Assembly (NCBI RefSeq): GCF_031626495.1
Contig: NZ_JAMQOJ010000010.1
Span: 136,997 to 200,996, forward strand
Reading direction: 5' to 3'
Source: Natrinema sp031626495
GTDB lineage: Archaea > Halobacteriota > Halobacteria > Halobacteriales > Natrialbaceae
Length of the DNA stretch: 64,000 nt
Shown: in pieces, positions 54,885 through 61,681 of the stretch
How the letters are laid out: the number at the start of each line of letters is the position of its first letter
Position numbering within the stretch: the first letter of the stretch is position 1
Notes under the pieces: model-generated
Databases searched by the model: none
What the model was told of the DNA's origin: nothing
What the model saw: only the letters and a program-made list of their open reading frames with translations
Translations under genes and position numbers: made by a program

Positions 54885-55339
54885 GGTTCCTCGTTCGCGT
54901 ACTGGTAGGTCGGACGGACGTCCTCAAGGAGCTCTTCGACGATTTCCCAGAGAATCAGGGAGGGAGTCTTGTGTTCGAATGTGATCCCCCAGCGGTCCTC
55001 CGTATCGGCGACTGAGTACTGGAAATGCGTCCGTCCCAGATCGGGATGGTCTTCGTCCTGGTGCCAGCCGGCGTGAAAGCCCGTGTTCGGGTCGGTGTAA
55101 TTGATACGGAACCAATCGTGTGGGTCCTGTCGATACCACTTGACGGACAGTTCCGGCGAATCGGGGCCTGTCGGGGGATCCAGGCGGGCCGGATCGAAAG
55201 TTGCCCGCAGCTGCTTTGCCTCGATATCGTCAGGAACGTACTCGACTGTCGAAATCTGTGGAACACGGTCGAGGACGTCTCGCTTCAGTTGGGCGTAGAG
55301 GTTCGCGTTCGGATCACCACCTGGATGCGGAACTGACAT
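54881..55339 (-). CDS. Uncharacterised protein coupled to the integrase
   Basis: 152 residues, acidic, with no signal or membrane helix. Features are DRVPQISTVEYVPDDIEAKQ near the N-terminus and a Trp/His-rich centre WYRQDPHDWFRINYTD then AGWHQDEDHPDLGRTHFQYS. The latter resembles the small toxin-like proteins found next to winged-helix partners in archaea, but I cannot name the family firmly. It overlaps the integrase start by 4 bases and follows the winged-helix gene by 3 bases. The pair could be a toxin-antitoxin unit that stabilises the element (inference). Confidence 0.65.
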   Translation of the reverse strand: MSVPHPGGDPNANLYAQLKRDVLDRVPQISTVEYVPDDIEAKQLRATFDPARLDPPTGPDSPELSVKWYRQDPHDWFRINYTDPNTGFHAGWHQDEDHPDLGRTHFQYSVADTEDRWGITFEHKTPSLILWEIVEELLEDVRPTYQYANEEP

Positions 55340-55342
55340 CCG

Positions 55343-55885
55343 TTAGCTGCTGGCCTCAGCGGGCTCTGTCGTCGGCGCGAGGAAGTCCCATTCGCGGATG
55401 GCGAAGCCGACGATCTGGATACGCCGTTGAAGGTGCTCCCACTCGCGGGCGATCTCACGGCGCCGATCTTCCTCATCAGCGTCAAGGGACTCGTCAGCGA
55501 GCGTCCCGCGAAGCTGGTTCGGTGACTCGACGCCGAATTCGTCCTCCCAGTCGCGAATCTGCGCCTTCATGTCGGCGAGACTATCCGTGAGTTCCTCGAC
55601 AGTGTGTCCGCTGTCCCGGAGGCGCATCGCCTCCTGCATCGCCTGACGCCGGTAATCGGGGTAGTATGTAGTGTGCGTCCCGCTGTCGTCGCGATGGAGG
55701 ATCCCGTCGTCGACCAGCCGTTCGAGGACACGCTTGGTCGGCTCGTGTGACCAGCCCGCTTCAGAGGCGATCCAGTTTGCCGTCCGCGGCTCGGACAGCT
55801 GCCGGGCAACCATCCGGACCCGATCTTCACCTGTGGTTTGACTGTCCATGAGTCCCCCCTCGGAGCTCGATTCGTCTTCGGTCAT
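55343..55885 (-). CDS. Winged-helix DNA-binding protein, first gene of the integrase operon
   Basis: 180 residues (or 168 from ATG 55849). The N-terminal winged helix is ARQLSEPRTANWIASEAGWS, then TKRVLERLVDDGILHRDD and a wing (THTTYYPDY). The second half is a coiled coil (TDSLADMKAQIRDWEDEFG, then RREIAREWEHLQRRIQIV). Such two-part proteins are common in haloarchaea beside small proteins of unknown role. It leads an operon with the 54.9-55.3 kb gene and the integrase, so it probably controls this operon. Confidence 0.75.
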   Translation of the reverse strand: MTEDESSSEGGLMDSQTTGEDRVRMVARQLSEPRTANWIASEAGWSHEPTKRVLERLVDDGILHRDDSGTHTTYYPDYRRQAMQEAMRLRDSGHTVEELTDSLADMKAQIRDWEDEFGVESPNQLRGTLADESLDADEEDRRREIAREWEHLQRRIQIVGFAIREWDFLAPTTEPAEASS

Positions 55886-56245
55886 ACGTTACCGTTCACG
55901 CTCTACCTCCATATAGATTGAGGCCCTTCGTTCTATATCGAATACTGTATTCCGCCAGTTCTTCGACGTATCGGAGCGGAACCACAGCAAACTCGAAGCC
56001 CGGTCTCGGCGGCTCTACCCCGGGGAAAGCGTCTTTCTGAGCGGGTTGCAGCATTCGTGCTTCACCGACGGCGGCGGGGTACTTCAATCTGGTCGTGATT
56101 ACGGGCATAATCATGACCACTTGCTGTAATCGGCCCATCCTCTTGATTCGGGGTTTTGGAGCCTTCTAGCGGTGAATTCCTGCACTAAGGGAATCCATAT
56201 ATTGTATACCGCTATATAAAATCTCGGAACTCATTCTGCGCGAGG
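55886..56245. other. Intergenic region, no certain gene
   Basis: 360 bases between the winged-helix gene and the ParB-like gene. A reverse frame (55896-56114) reads AAVGEARMLQPAQKD and FEFAVVPLRYVEELAEY, which looks protein-like but has no recognised family or promoter. The part at 56190-56225 is A/T-rich and may end the parAB transcript. Confidence 0.3.
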
Positions 56246-56653
56246 TCACCCGTCACCGAGTTCCGAAAGGCGGGCTTGAATTTCCTCAGTATCCGCATCA
56301 GAGAGTGCCTCAGCACCGAACTGAACGAGTAACGGGTAGAAGTGGCGGTTCTTCTTGAATTCGTCCTGGCCCGCCTTTCGGAGCTTTAGCTGCGACTCGA
56401 GGTAGGTATCCTCCATTTTGTCGAGGACATCGTCGGGGATGTAGATCGTCCGCCCGTTCCACTCGTCCTTGATGTTCGTCTTCGTTTTGCTCGTTTCGTT
56501 CGTTTTACTCGTTGAATTCGATTCGGTCGTTTCGGTCGATGAACTGGTTTCCAGCGTTTCACTCACCTCACTCGTTTCGCTGGAATCGGCCTCATCGTCC
56601 TCCTCTTCGTAGTTACCCTCGATACCGGAAGCATCGCCCCAGCCGTCGCTCAT
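56246..56653 (-). CDS. ParB-like partition partner with repeat-encoded linker
   Basis: 135 residues. The first 60 are acidic and low-complexity (Glu/Thr/Ser/Asn, with units such as ETS, KTS, KTN). The rest is a small folded domain: GRTIYIPDDVLDKMEDTYLE, LRKAGQDEFKKNRHFYPLLV and a helical end. The IYIPDDV-start domain resembles the ribbon-helix-helix or small DNA-binding partners of archaeal ParA. The start overlaps parA's stop by 4 bases. The low-complexity part is encoded by the same 9-bp tandem repeat that forms the noncoding array upstream of parA. The protein would bind the array and stimulate ParA. Confidence 0.75.
   Translation of the reverse strand: MSDGWGDASGIEGNYEEEDDEADSSETSEVSETLETSSSTETTESNSTSKTNETSKTKTNIKDEWNGRTIYIPDDVLDKMEDTYLESQLKLRKAGQDEFKKNRHFYPLLVQFGAEALSDADTEEIQARLSELGDG
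56478..56585. repeat. 9-bp tandem repeats inside the ParB-like gene
   Basis: Twelve contiguous 9-base units on the plus strand, many of them NNNTCGTT-type: GTCTTCGTT, TTGCTCGTT, TCGTTCGTT, TTACTCGTT, GAATTCGAT, TCGGTCGTT, TCGGTCGAT, and later weaker ones to TCACTCGTT. The period is exact, so on the coding strand each unit is three codons and gives the (E/K)T(S/N) pattern of the protein. The same units, with the same spacing, occur outside genes at 57471-57787. Confidence 0.85.
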
Positions 56654-57468
56654 GCTTCCACCTCCTCAGGCGCGGTCCTCTCGAACGTCTCGTCGAACAG
56701 GTCGGCGATTTCGTTGAACAGGTCGCGTGCATCCTCAACGCGCTGGTTCTCCTTGCCGAAGCCGAAGACGGATACCCCCTCGCCAATCGACTGGGAGAGG
56801 TCGGTTCGCTTTGGAATCTCGAACACTGGAAGGGAGTACGCCGACTTGATCTCCTCGATGGTGTCGCGGTGTTCGGCGTTCTGCTCGACACGGTTACAGA
56901 CGATGGCAAGCCGATTGATGTCTCCGTACGCCTGTTCGAGGGAGCTCAGCTGCTTTGCGAAAATCTGGAGGCTGTTGGCGTTGAGCTTCTCTGGAATGAC
57001 GGGTATCACGACGTTGCCGGTCGCGACCAGGGCGTTGTCGGTGAGGACGTTCAGGGATGGCGGCGTGTCGACGATGATGTAGTCGTAGTCCCTATCGAGT
57101 TCATCGAGAGTCATCTCCAGTCGTTCTCGGCTCTTGGGCGCCTCAAGCAACGTTTGGATGTTCTTGTTGTTCGCGAGCTTCTCGCTCGCAGGGAGGATGT
57201 CGAATTCCTCATGCTCGACGACGATGTCGTTCACCGACTCCATCTGGTCGAAGTCGAGGACGTCGAACAGCGTTATGCGGTCGGTGTCGTAGTACAGATC
57301 GTTGTAGCCGAGTGAGCAGGTGAGTCCCCCGTGATAATCGATATCGACCAGGAGGACGTCGTAACCCTGGGCAGCTAGCGCCCCGCCAGTGTGAATAACG
57401 TCTGTTGTCTTCCCCGCGCCTCCCTTCTGATTCGCCACGGTGATTCGTGCGGTGTTGGTGTCGGTCAT
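56650..57468 (-). CDS. parA: ParA-family partition ATPase
   Basis: 272 residues. The deviant Walker A is QKGGAGKTTDVIHTGG, with LLVDIDYHGG (Walker A') and YIIVDTPPSLN (Walker B). There is no N-terminal DNA-binding extension, so it is a short plasmid-type ParA that relies on its partner. It leads an operon with the ParB-like gene (4-base overlap). Upstream lies the 9-bp repeat array that is likely the partition site. ParA and its partner keep low-copy replicons segregating, which is the clearest sign that this window is, or was, a plasmid. Confidence 0.93.
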   Translation of the reverse strand: MTDTNTARITVANQKGGAGKTTDVIHTGGALAAQGYDVLLVDIDYHGGLTCSLGYNDLYYDTDRITLFDVLDFDQMESVNDIVVEHEEFDILPASEKLANNKNIQTLLEAPKSRERLEMTLDELDRDYDYIIVDTPPSLNVLTDNALVATGNVVIPVIPEKLNANSLQIFAKQLSSLEQAYGDINRLAIVCNRVEQNAEHRDTIEEIKSAYSLPVFEIPKRTDLSQSIGEGVSVFGFGKENQRVEDARDLFNEIADLFDETFERTAPEEVEA

Positions 57469-57470
57469 TT

Positions 57471-57787
57471 CCTTCGTTTAACTCGTTGTGTTCGTTTCGT
57501 TCGTTTTGGTCGTTCCGTTCGTTTGGTTCGGTGAGGGTGTTTCACTCGGGGAGAGGAATACTACGATGTTAAAACCAATTGTTCGTTCCGCTCGTTGAGG
57601 CAAACACACTCGTTGCCATCAATGCATTCGTTCTATTCGTTACGTTCGTTTCACTCGTTCTGTTCATCGAGTAGAAGCCGGCCAGCCCATCCTTAACCAG
57701 TTCGTTCCTCAGAATGCGTTCAATCCATTCATTTTTCTCGTTCTGTTCGTTTTGCTCGTTGAATTCGTTATAGTCGTTCTGCGTGTT
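57471..57787. repeat. 9-bp tandem-repeat array upstream of parA (probable partition site)
   Basis: The 5' region of parA is filled with the unit NNNTCGTTN in strict 9-base spacing. Block 1 has seven units from 57471 (CCTTCGTTT, AACTCGTTG, TGTTCGTTT, CGTTCGTTT, TGGTCGTTC, CGTTCGTTT, GGTTCGGTG). Block 2 is near 57590-57598, block 3 runs at 57607-57660, and block 4 at 57700-57780. About 20 clear units lie between parA and the divergent TA operon. Such arrays bind ParB-type proteins or replication initiators (iterons). The position next to parA favours a centromere. Confidence 0.8.
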
Positions 57788-57890
57788 TTCAGCGGGGATC
57801 TGGACTACCTTCGAGACAAGTGGGGAGATCGTGCTTTATGGCCAGTCGAGTAAGACTTTTAACTGTTACCGGATTATTGGTAACCACCAG

Positions 57891-58565
57891 ATGTACGAGG
57901 TGCTCGACGACACGGCGGCACAGACTATCCTCGCCATCGAGAGTGGTGACTCCATCCGTCGTGTCGCCCAACACCTCCACACGCCGTACGAGACAGTGCG
58001 ACAGGCCGTCAATCGGCTCGAAGACGCAGGCTACGTTTCCTATGACGACGGCCTCACTGTAGTCGACGAGCGCGTACACGACGCAGCGCTCGAGCTCGTC
58101 GCTGCCAGCGCCGACGTCAGTCCACCCTCCATCGAGGAGTCCTACGTCATCCCACAGTTCAGTGACTGGCCGTTCGCGTTCACGCGGATCGACGCCGTCT
58201 ACGTGTGGACTCAGGGCGGCTACCAGGTCGGTCGCGAGCCCGACGACTATCCACTGTTCCTCGCTGTTCGTGAGCAGGACGTCGACGCCTGGGAGACATT
58301 TTTCGAGTGGTTCGACCTCCCGACCGCATTCGAGCGACAGCCCCGAGACGAGTTGGACGGACCGTTGCAGATCGTCCTCGAGCCACGCGCGTCACTCGAT
58401 CTCGAGCACGTCGAAGGGTACCCGGTGATCCCGAGAGCAGAGACAATCGAGTATATGCGCGAGAACTACGCCCAGTTCCAGTCGGGGCTGGCGATGCTCG
58501 ACCGGATGTACGAGGACCTCGACCTCGGCGTCACGTATCGAGAGACCGAACGGGCACAGCCATGA
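57891..58565 (+). CDS. Winged-helix antitoxin-like regulator (AbiEi-type position)
   Basis: ATG 57891 gives 224 residues. The N-terminal 65 form a winged helix (AAQTILAIESGDSIRRVAQH, then RQAVNRLEDAGYVSYDDG). The remainder is a mixed alpha/beta domain with no motif known to me. It overlaps the nucleotidyltransferase gene by 4 bases. The arrangement (transcription regulator first, nucleotidyltransferase second) is that of AbiE-type toxin-antitoxin systems. A longer frame from 57783 overlaps the repeat array and lacks protein character. Confidence 0.75.
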   Translation: MYEVLDDTAAQTILAIESGDSIRRVAQHLHTPYETVRQAVNRLEDAGYVSYDDGLTVVDERVHDAALELVAASADVSPPSIEESYVIPQFSDWPFAFTRIDAVYVWTQGGYQVGREPDDYPLFLAVREQDVDAWETFFEWFDLPTAFERQPRDELDGPLQIVLEPRASLDLEHVEGYPVIPRAETIEYMRENYAQFQSGLAMLDRMYEDLDLGVTYRETERAQP

Positions 58566-59257
58566 GCTTCAACAACCGAAGTGACGCGCTCATCGAACTG
58601 CTCGAGGAGCTCACCCAAGAGGGCCACGAGTACGTCCTTGTCGGCGGGTACGCTGTCTCCGCGTTCAATGCTCGCTTCTCCACGGACCTCGATATCGTCG
58701 TCGCGCCGGACTCCAAGGCTGACTTCGTCGAGTTCCTCGAACAGCAGGGATTCGAGGAAACGGACAGCCACGCCAAGGGGTGGTTCTACGATACAGAGGT
58801 GATCGAGTACGAAAAGCGGCTCACGCCGCAACAGCCGATCGGCTTCGACCTCTTGGTGAACGGACTCGGGTGTCGCCAGACGGAGGCACAGTGGTCGTTC
58901 GACTACCTGTACGACCACAGTCACCAACAGGAAGTGAGCGGGGGAACAGTGACGACGACGGCTAGAGTCATCGATGGGGCAGTCCTCGTGGCTGCAAAGC
59001 TCCACAGCGGTCGCGAAACGGACCTTCGAGACATCCTAGCAGTGGCAGAAGAAATCGATCTCGACACTGTCACGCCTCACCTTCGGCGAGGGGACGACGA
59101 TGCGCTACGGGAGCAGCTGGAGCGTGGACTGGAGATCACAGAGAGCGATGAACTCAAGCACGGGTATCGGAGTGACTTCGGGGCCTCAGCTGTCTCAGAA
59201 GAAACGGTCACCGCTCTCCAAGAGTATCTGTCCGCACAGATTGACCACCTGAGCTGA
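58562..59257 (+). CDS. Nucleotidyltransferase, toxin-like (AbiEii/MNT family)
   Basis: 231 residues. The nucleotidyltransferase signature is YVLVGGYAVSAFNAR then STDLDIVVAPD: the GG motif with the two Asp residues of the catalytic triad. A third acidic residue is likely in PIGFDLLVNG. A helical C-terminus follows (AAKLHSGRETDLRDI as in AbiEii). With the overlapping winged-helix gene it forms an AbiE-like pair, which in bacteria acts as a toxin-antitoxin and phage defence. The location beside parA fits a plasmid stability function. Confidence 0.8.
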   Translation: MSFNNRSDALIELLEELTQEGHEYVLVGGYAVSAFNARFSTDLDIVVAPDSKADFVEFLEQQGFEETDSHAKGWFYDTEVIEYEKRLTPQQPIGFDLLVNGLGCRQTEAQWSFDYLYDHSHQQEVSGGTVTTTARVIDGAVLVAAKLHSGRETDLRDILAVAEEIDLDTVTPHLRRGDDDALREQLERGLEITESDELKHGYRSDFGASAVSEETVTALQEYLSAQIDHLS

Positions 59258-59341
59258 AGCGGTCGGGATCCCCTTGTTCGGAAGTGAAGATAGGGCCCTT
59301 CAGCGGTGCTTGCAGTCAGTCAAAAAATTGGAGGGGCGGTG

Positions 59342-59614
59342 TCAGTCGACCGTCGCTAACACACGGACATCCGTAGCTGAGTGTCGTTCCCGTTCAGTAC
59401 GAGCACCGTGCTCGCGGAGGAACTCATCAATACGATCGGCAAGGGACTCCGCGTCCTCTCTATCAACGTGGACGATCAGCGTCGGATGTTCCTCGTCGCT
59501 GTTCTCAATCACGAGCGAGACATCCTTGAATTCGTCCGGCTGTCTATACGCCTCAAACTCATCGGCGGCCTGGTTGGCCAGGTCGTCGAGTACCTCAATC
59601 GGTTCCTTTGTCAT
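59342..59614 (-). CDS. Small acidic uncharacterised protein
   Basis: ATG 59614 (MTKEPIEVLDDLANQAAD) gives 90 residues; ATG 59647 would add 11. The sequence is acidic with alternating helix and strand: DEFEAYRQPDEFKDVSLVI, TLIVHVDREDAESLADRI, LREHGARTERE. No domain is recognised. It converges on the TA operon. Proteins of this kind are common on haloarchaeal replicons. Confidence 0.6.
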   Translation of the reverse strand: MTKEPIEVLDDLANQAADEFEAYRQPDEFKDVSLVIENSDEEHPTLIVHVDREDAESLADRIDEFLREHGARTERERHSATDVRVLATVD

Positions 59615-59770
59615 AGATTGTATTTCGGCTTTGGAAGGTTGTGCCATCGCGAGCGCATGAAGAAAACGTGACGTGACTTTCAGAACCACCTCCATCAGAC
59701 AAACTCGAACGGAGCCTTCTCACACCGATGGTTTACCGAGAAGAAGACCGATCCACGAAGGGACAGTGGG

Positions 59771-60205
59771 TTAGAGTGCTCGCGGATCGCTATCGACGAT
59801 GCTCGCAAACGCGACGTTCTCCTGAACTTGTTCGATTTCGACTGTTGGCTCGTCGCCGGGTTGAGCGCCGGGAACGATCACGACGTACCCCCGTTCGACT
59901 TTCGCAATACCGTCTCCTTGATCACCGACGGTTTCGATTGTCACGTCGCGCACTTCTCCCTCATCAACAGGAGGACCAGATGAATCATGGCTCGTGCTCC
60001 CCTGAGAGGCGGGATGCCGTGGGCTCTGTGGAAATGTTGATTCAGCTTTGGAGGAGGATTCAAGGAGAGCGATGCGGTACGTTTCATCACCGGTCAGCGC
60101 CCCATGCTTGATCTCATTCGGAGGAATCTCGATGACGAATGTGCCATCCTCCTCCTTAATTTTCGCAGTGAACAGCGAACACAGGGAGTCTGAGATTTCT
60201 ACCAT
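59771..60205 (-). CDS. TRAM-domain protein
   Basis: ATG 60205 (MVEISDSLCSLFTAKIKEED) gives 144 residues. An N-terminal strand-rich part is followed by a Ser/Pro linker. The C-terminal TRAM OB-fold reads DEGEVRDVTIETVGDQGDGI, then GYVVIVPGAQPGD and VEIEQVQENVAFASIV. TRAM domains bind RNA, and in archaea stand-alone ones act as RNA chaperones. Haloarchaea carry many. The longer form from 60229 adds eight residues. It is transcribed in the same direction as the gene at 60.3 kb. Confidence 0.85.
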   Translation of the reverse strand: MVEISDSLCSLFTAKIKEEDGTFVIEIPPNEIKHGALTGDETYRIALLESSSKAESTFPQSPRHPASQGSTSHDSSGPPVDEGEVRDVTIETVGDQGDGIAKVERGYVVIVPGAQPGDEPTVEIEQVQENVAFASIVDSDPRAL

Positions 60206-60263
60206 AACTGGGTTTGATACTGGATACAATTAATCGGTCTCTTTTGAGAAGGAGCGACCTGGA

Positions 60264-60830
60264 TCAACTGTCCTCAGCTGGTTCTTCCCAAGGAATGTCT
60301 CGCTTGTGGACTACAGCGAGTTTCGAGTCGTCATCATCTTCTATTGCACTAAGACCACGCTGGACGAGAGTGTGAACCTGTCCAGCAGACTCCGGGAACG
60401 AAAATTGGTCATCTTCCGCGTCAGCACGGAGTTCCAGATAATGGAGGTACAACCTGAACCTCGTATCTGCTCCGATAGGCCACCAAATCGTCCCTATCTG
60501 TTCATCTACCTGATTGTCCCAATGCTCTATGAGTTCACGGATATCGTCGACGAGCTCCTCCCCAGAGGTGCGAAGACGGAGGGAGTATTCCCGATCCCGC
60601 TCCATCTCTTCGATTATATCCTGAAGGAAAGGCTCAGCCTCCAGGGCGGTGGGTGAGGTCTGATCCGCTTCTAGAAGGTGTTCTAACGCCCGAATTTCTT
60701 CACGCCGAGCGGCTACAGCGTATGCGACATTGTACTTGTCCTCGGGGAAGATTTCGTGCTGACTCGGTTGCTGTGCCTGAGGGACAGTATCCCCAGTGGA
60801 TGAGCTAAATAAGGTCTCAAAGAGTCCCAT
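60264..60830 (-). CDS. Uncharacterised acidic protein, paralogue of the 15.2 kb gene
   Basis: 188 residues, acidic, helical, with no signal or membrane helix. It shares with the 15226-15759 protein the MG-LFETL start, a YAVAARREEIRALEHLLEAD segment, the centre LIEHWDNQVDEQIGTIWWPI, and the VVHKRD end. A Gln/Ser-rich insert follows the first 10 residues. The function is unknown. It lies just before a TRAM gene on the same strand and a recombinase on the other. Confidence 0.7.
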   Translation of the reverse strand: MGLFETLFSSSTGDTVPQAQQPSQHEIFPEDKYNVAYAVAARREEIRALEHLLEADQTSPTALEAEPFLQDIIEEMERDREYSLRLRTSGEELVDDIRELIEHWDNQVDEQIGTIWWPIGADTRFRLYLHYLELRADAEDDQFSFPESAGQVHTLVQRGLSAIEDDDDSKLAVVHKRDIPWEEPAEDS

Positions 60831-60955
60831 ACGCTTCGTCCGGAGGGCACCTATAAGTACTTCCTGTCATATCAGACGGCAATTCTGGCGGCTGTAAACC
60901 GATTCACCTTGCCACTCGAAGAAGAAGCGGATTATCTTTGTATCGACAGACAGCG

Positions 60956-61633
60956 ATGGATATGGTAGCAACACGAGAGAGGGCCCTTAGCGAACGCGAG
61001 TTCGAACTACTGTTAGAAGGAGCTGGGCGAATAGATGAAACACAACAGAGGCTCGAAACACGAGCGGCCATTCTCCTTGGAGGCCGTCTTGGACTTAGAC
61101 CAGGAGAAACAACGCACTTGTCGAAATCGTGGGTTGACCTAGAGCGGCAGATGATCCAGATTCCCACACAGGAAAACTGTACGAAGGGACGGGATGGCGG
61201 CATCTGTGGATACTGCCGGCAGGCGGTGAAACAACGGCTGGATCACAATCCCAATACGGATTTTCAGAGCTTTGCTGAGCGTTATTGGCTCCCGAAAACA
61301 GAAGCCGCATCTCGAACAGTTCCGTACCACTTTTCGTATCGAGTTCGAGTCGCGGTTGAATTGTTACTCGACGAACATAGGGGCTGGCCGTATTCGTTCT
61401 CGACCTTACAGCGACGTCTAGAAACGGCCCTGAAATTGTCGCCAGAATTGTCTAACGACGCAACCTCATTACATGGATTACGTGCAACAGCAGCGTCTTA
61501 TCACGCCGGAAGAGGCTTAGATCTTCCCGCTCTCCGAGCAATGTTCGGGTGGGAGGACATCACCACTGCACGTCAATATCTGAATGTCGACGGAGCAATG
61601 ACCCGACGAGCGCTGGACAGCATTCATCAGTAA
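60956..61633 (+). CDS. Compact tyrosine recombinase with zinc-binding insert
   Basis: About 225 residues, much shorter than the 53.7 kb integrase and lacking a core-binding domain. The catalytic residues appear in GRLGLRPGETTHL (Arg), HGLRATAASYHA (His-x-x-Arg) and TTARQYLNVDG (Tyr). Between the first Arg and the next strand is a Cys-rich insert, ENCTKGRDGGICGYCRQAV, which likely binds zinc. This insert and the lack of an arm domain are typical of a group of haloarchaeal recombinases. ATG 60956 or 60962 is the likely start. It is convergent with the DNA methylase. Confidence 0.82.
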   Translation: MDMVATRERALSEREFELLLEGAGRIDETQQRLETRAAILLGGRLGLRPGETTHLSKSWVDLERQMIQIPTQENCTKGRDGGICGYCRQAVKQRLDHNPNTDFQSFAERYWLPKTEAASRTVPYHFSYRVRVAVELLLDEHRGWPYSFSTLQRRLETALKLSPELSNDATSLHGLRATAASYHAGRGLDLPALRAMFGWEDITTARQYLNVDGAMTRRALDSIHQ

Positions 61634-61681
61634 GCCTGACTGGACTAAAATCCAAGAACCGGCGTAGTGCTAGCTCAGAAG

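Noticed and set aside
55896..56138. Possible small reverse gene
   Set aside because: Some protein-like text, but no family, promoter or partner; kept only as a note under the intergenic region.
56512..57315. 267-codon open frame on the plus strand
   Set aside because: Antisense of parA and the ParB-like gene.
57471..57787. CRISPR array
   Set aside because: The repeats are 9 bases, contiguous and without spacers; no cas genes are in the window.
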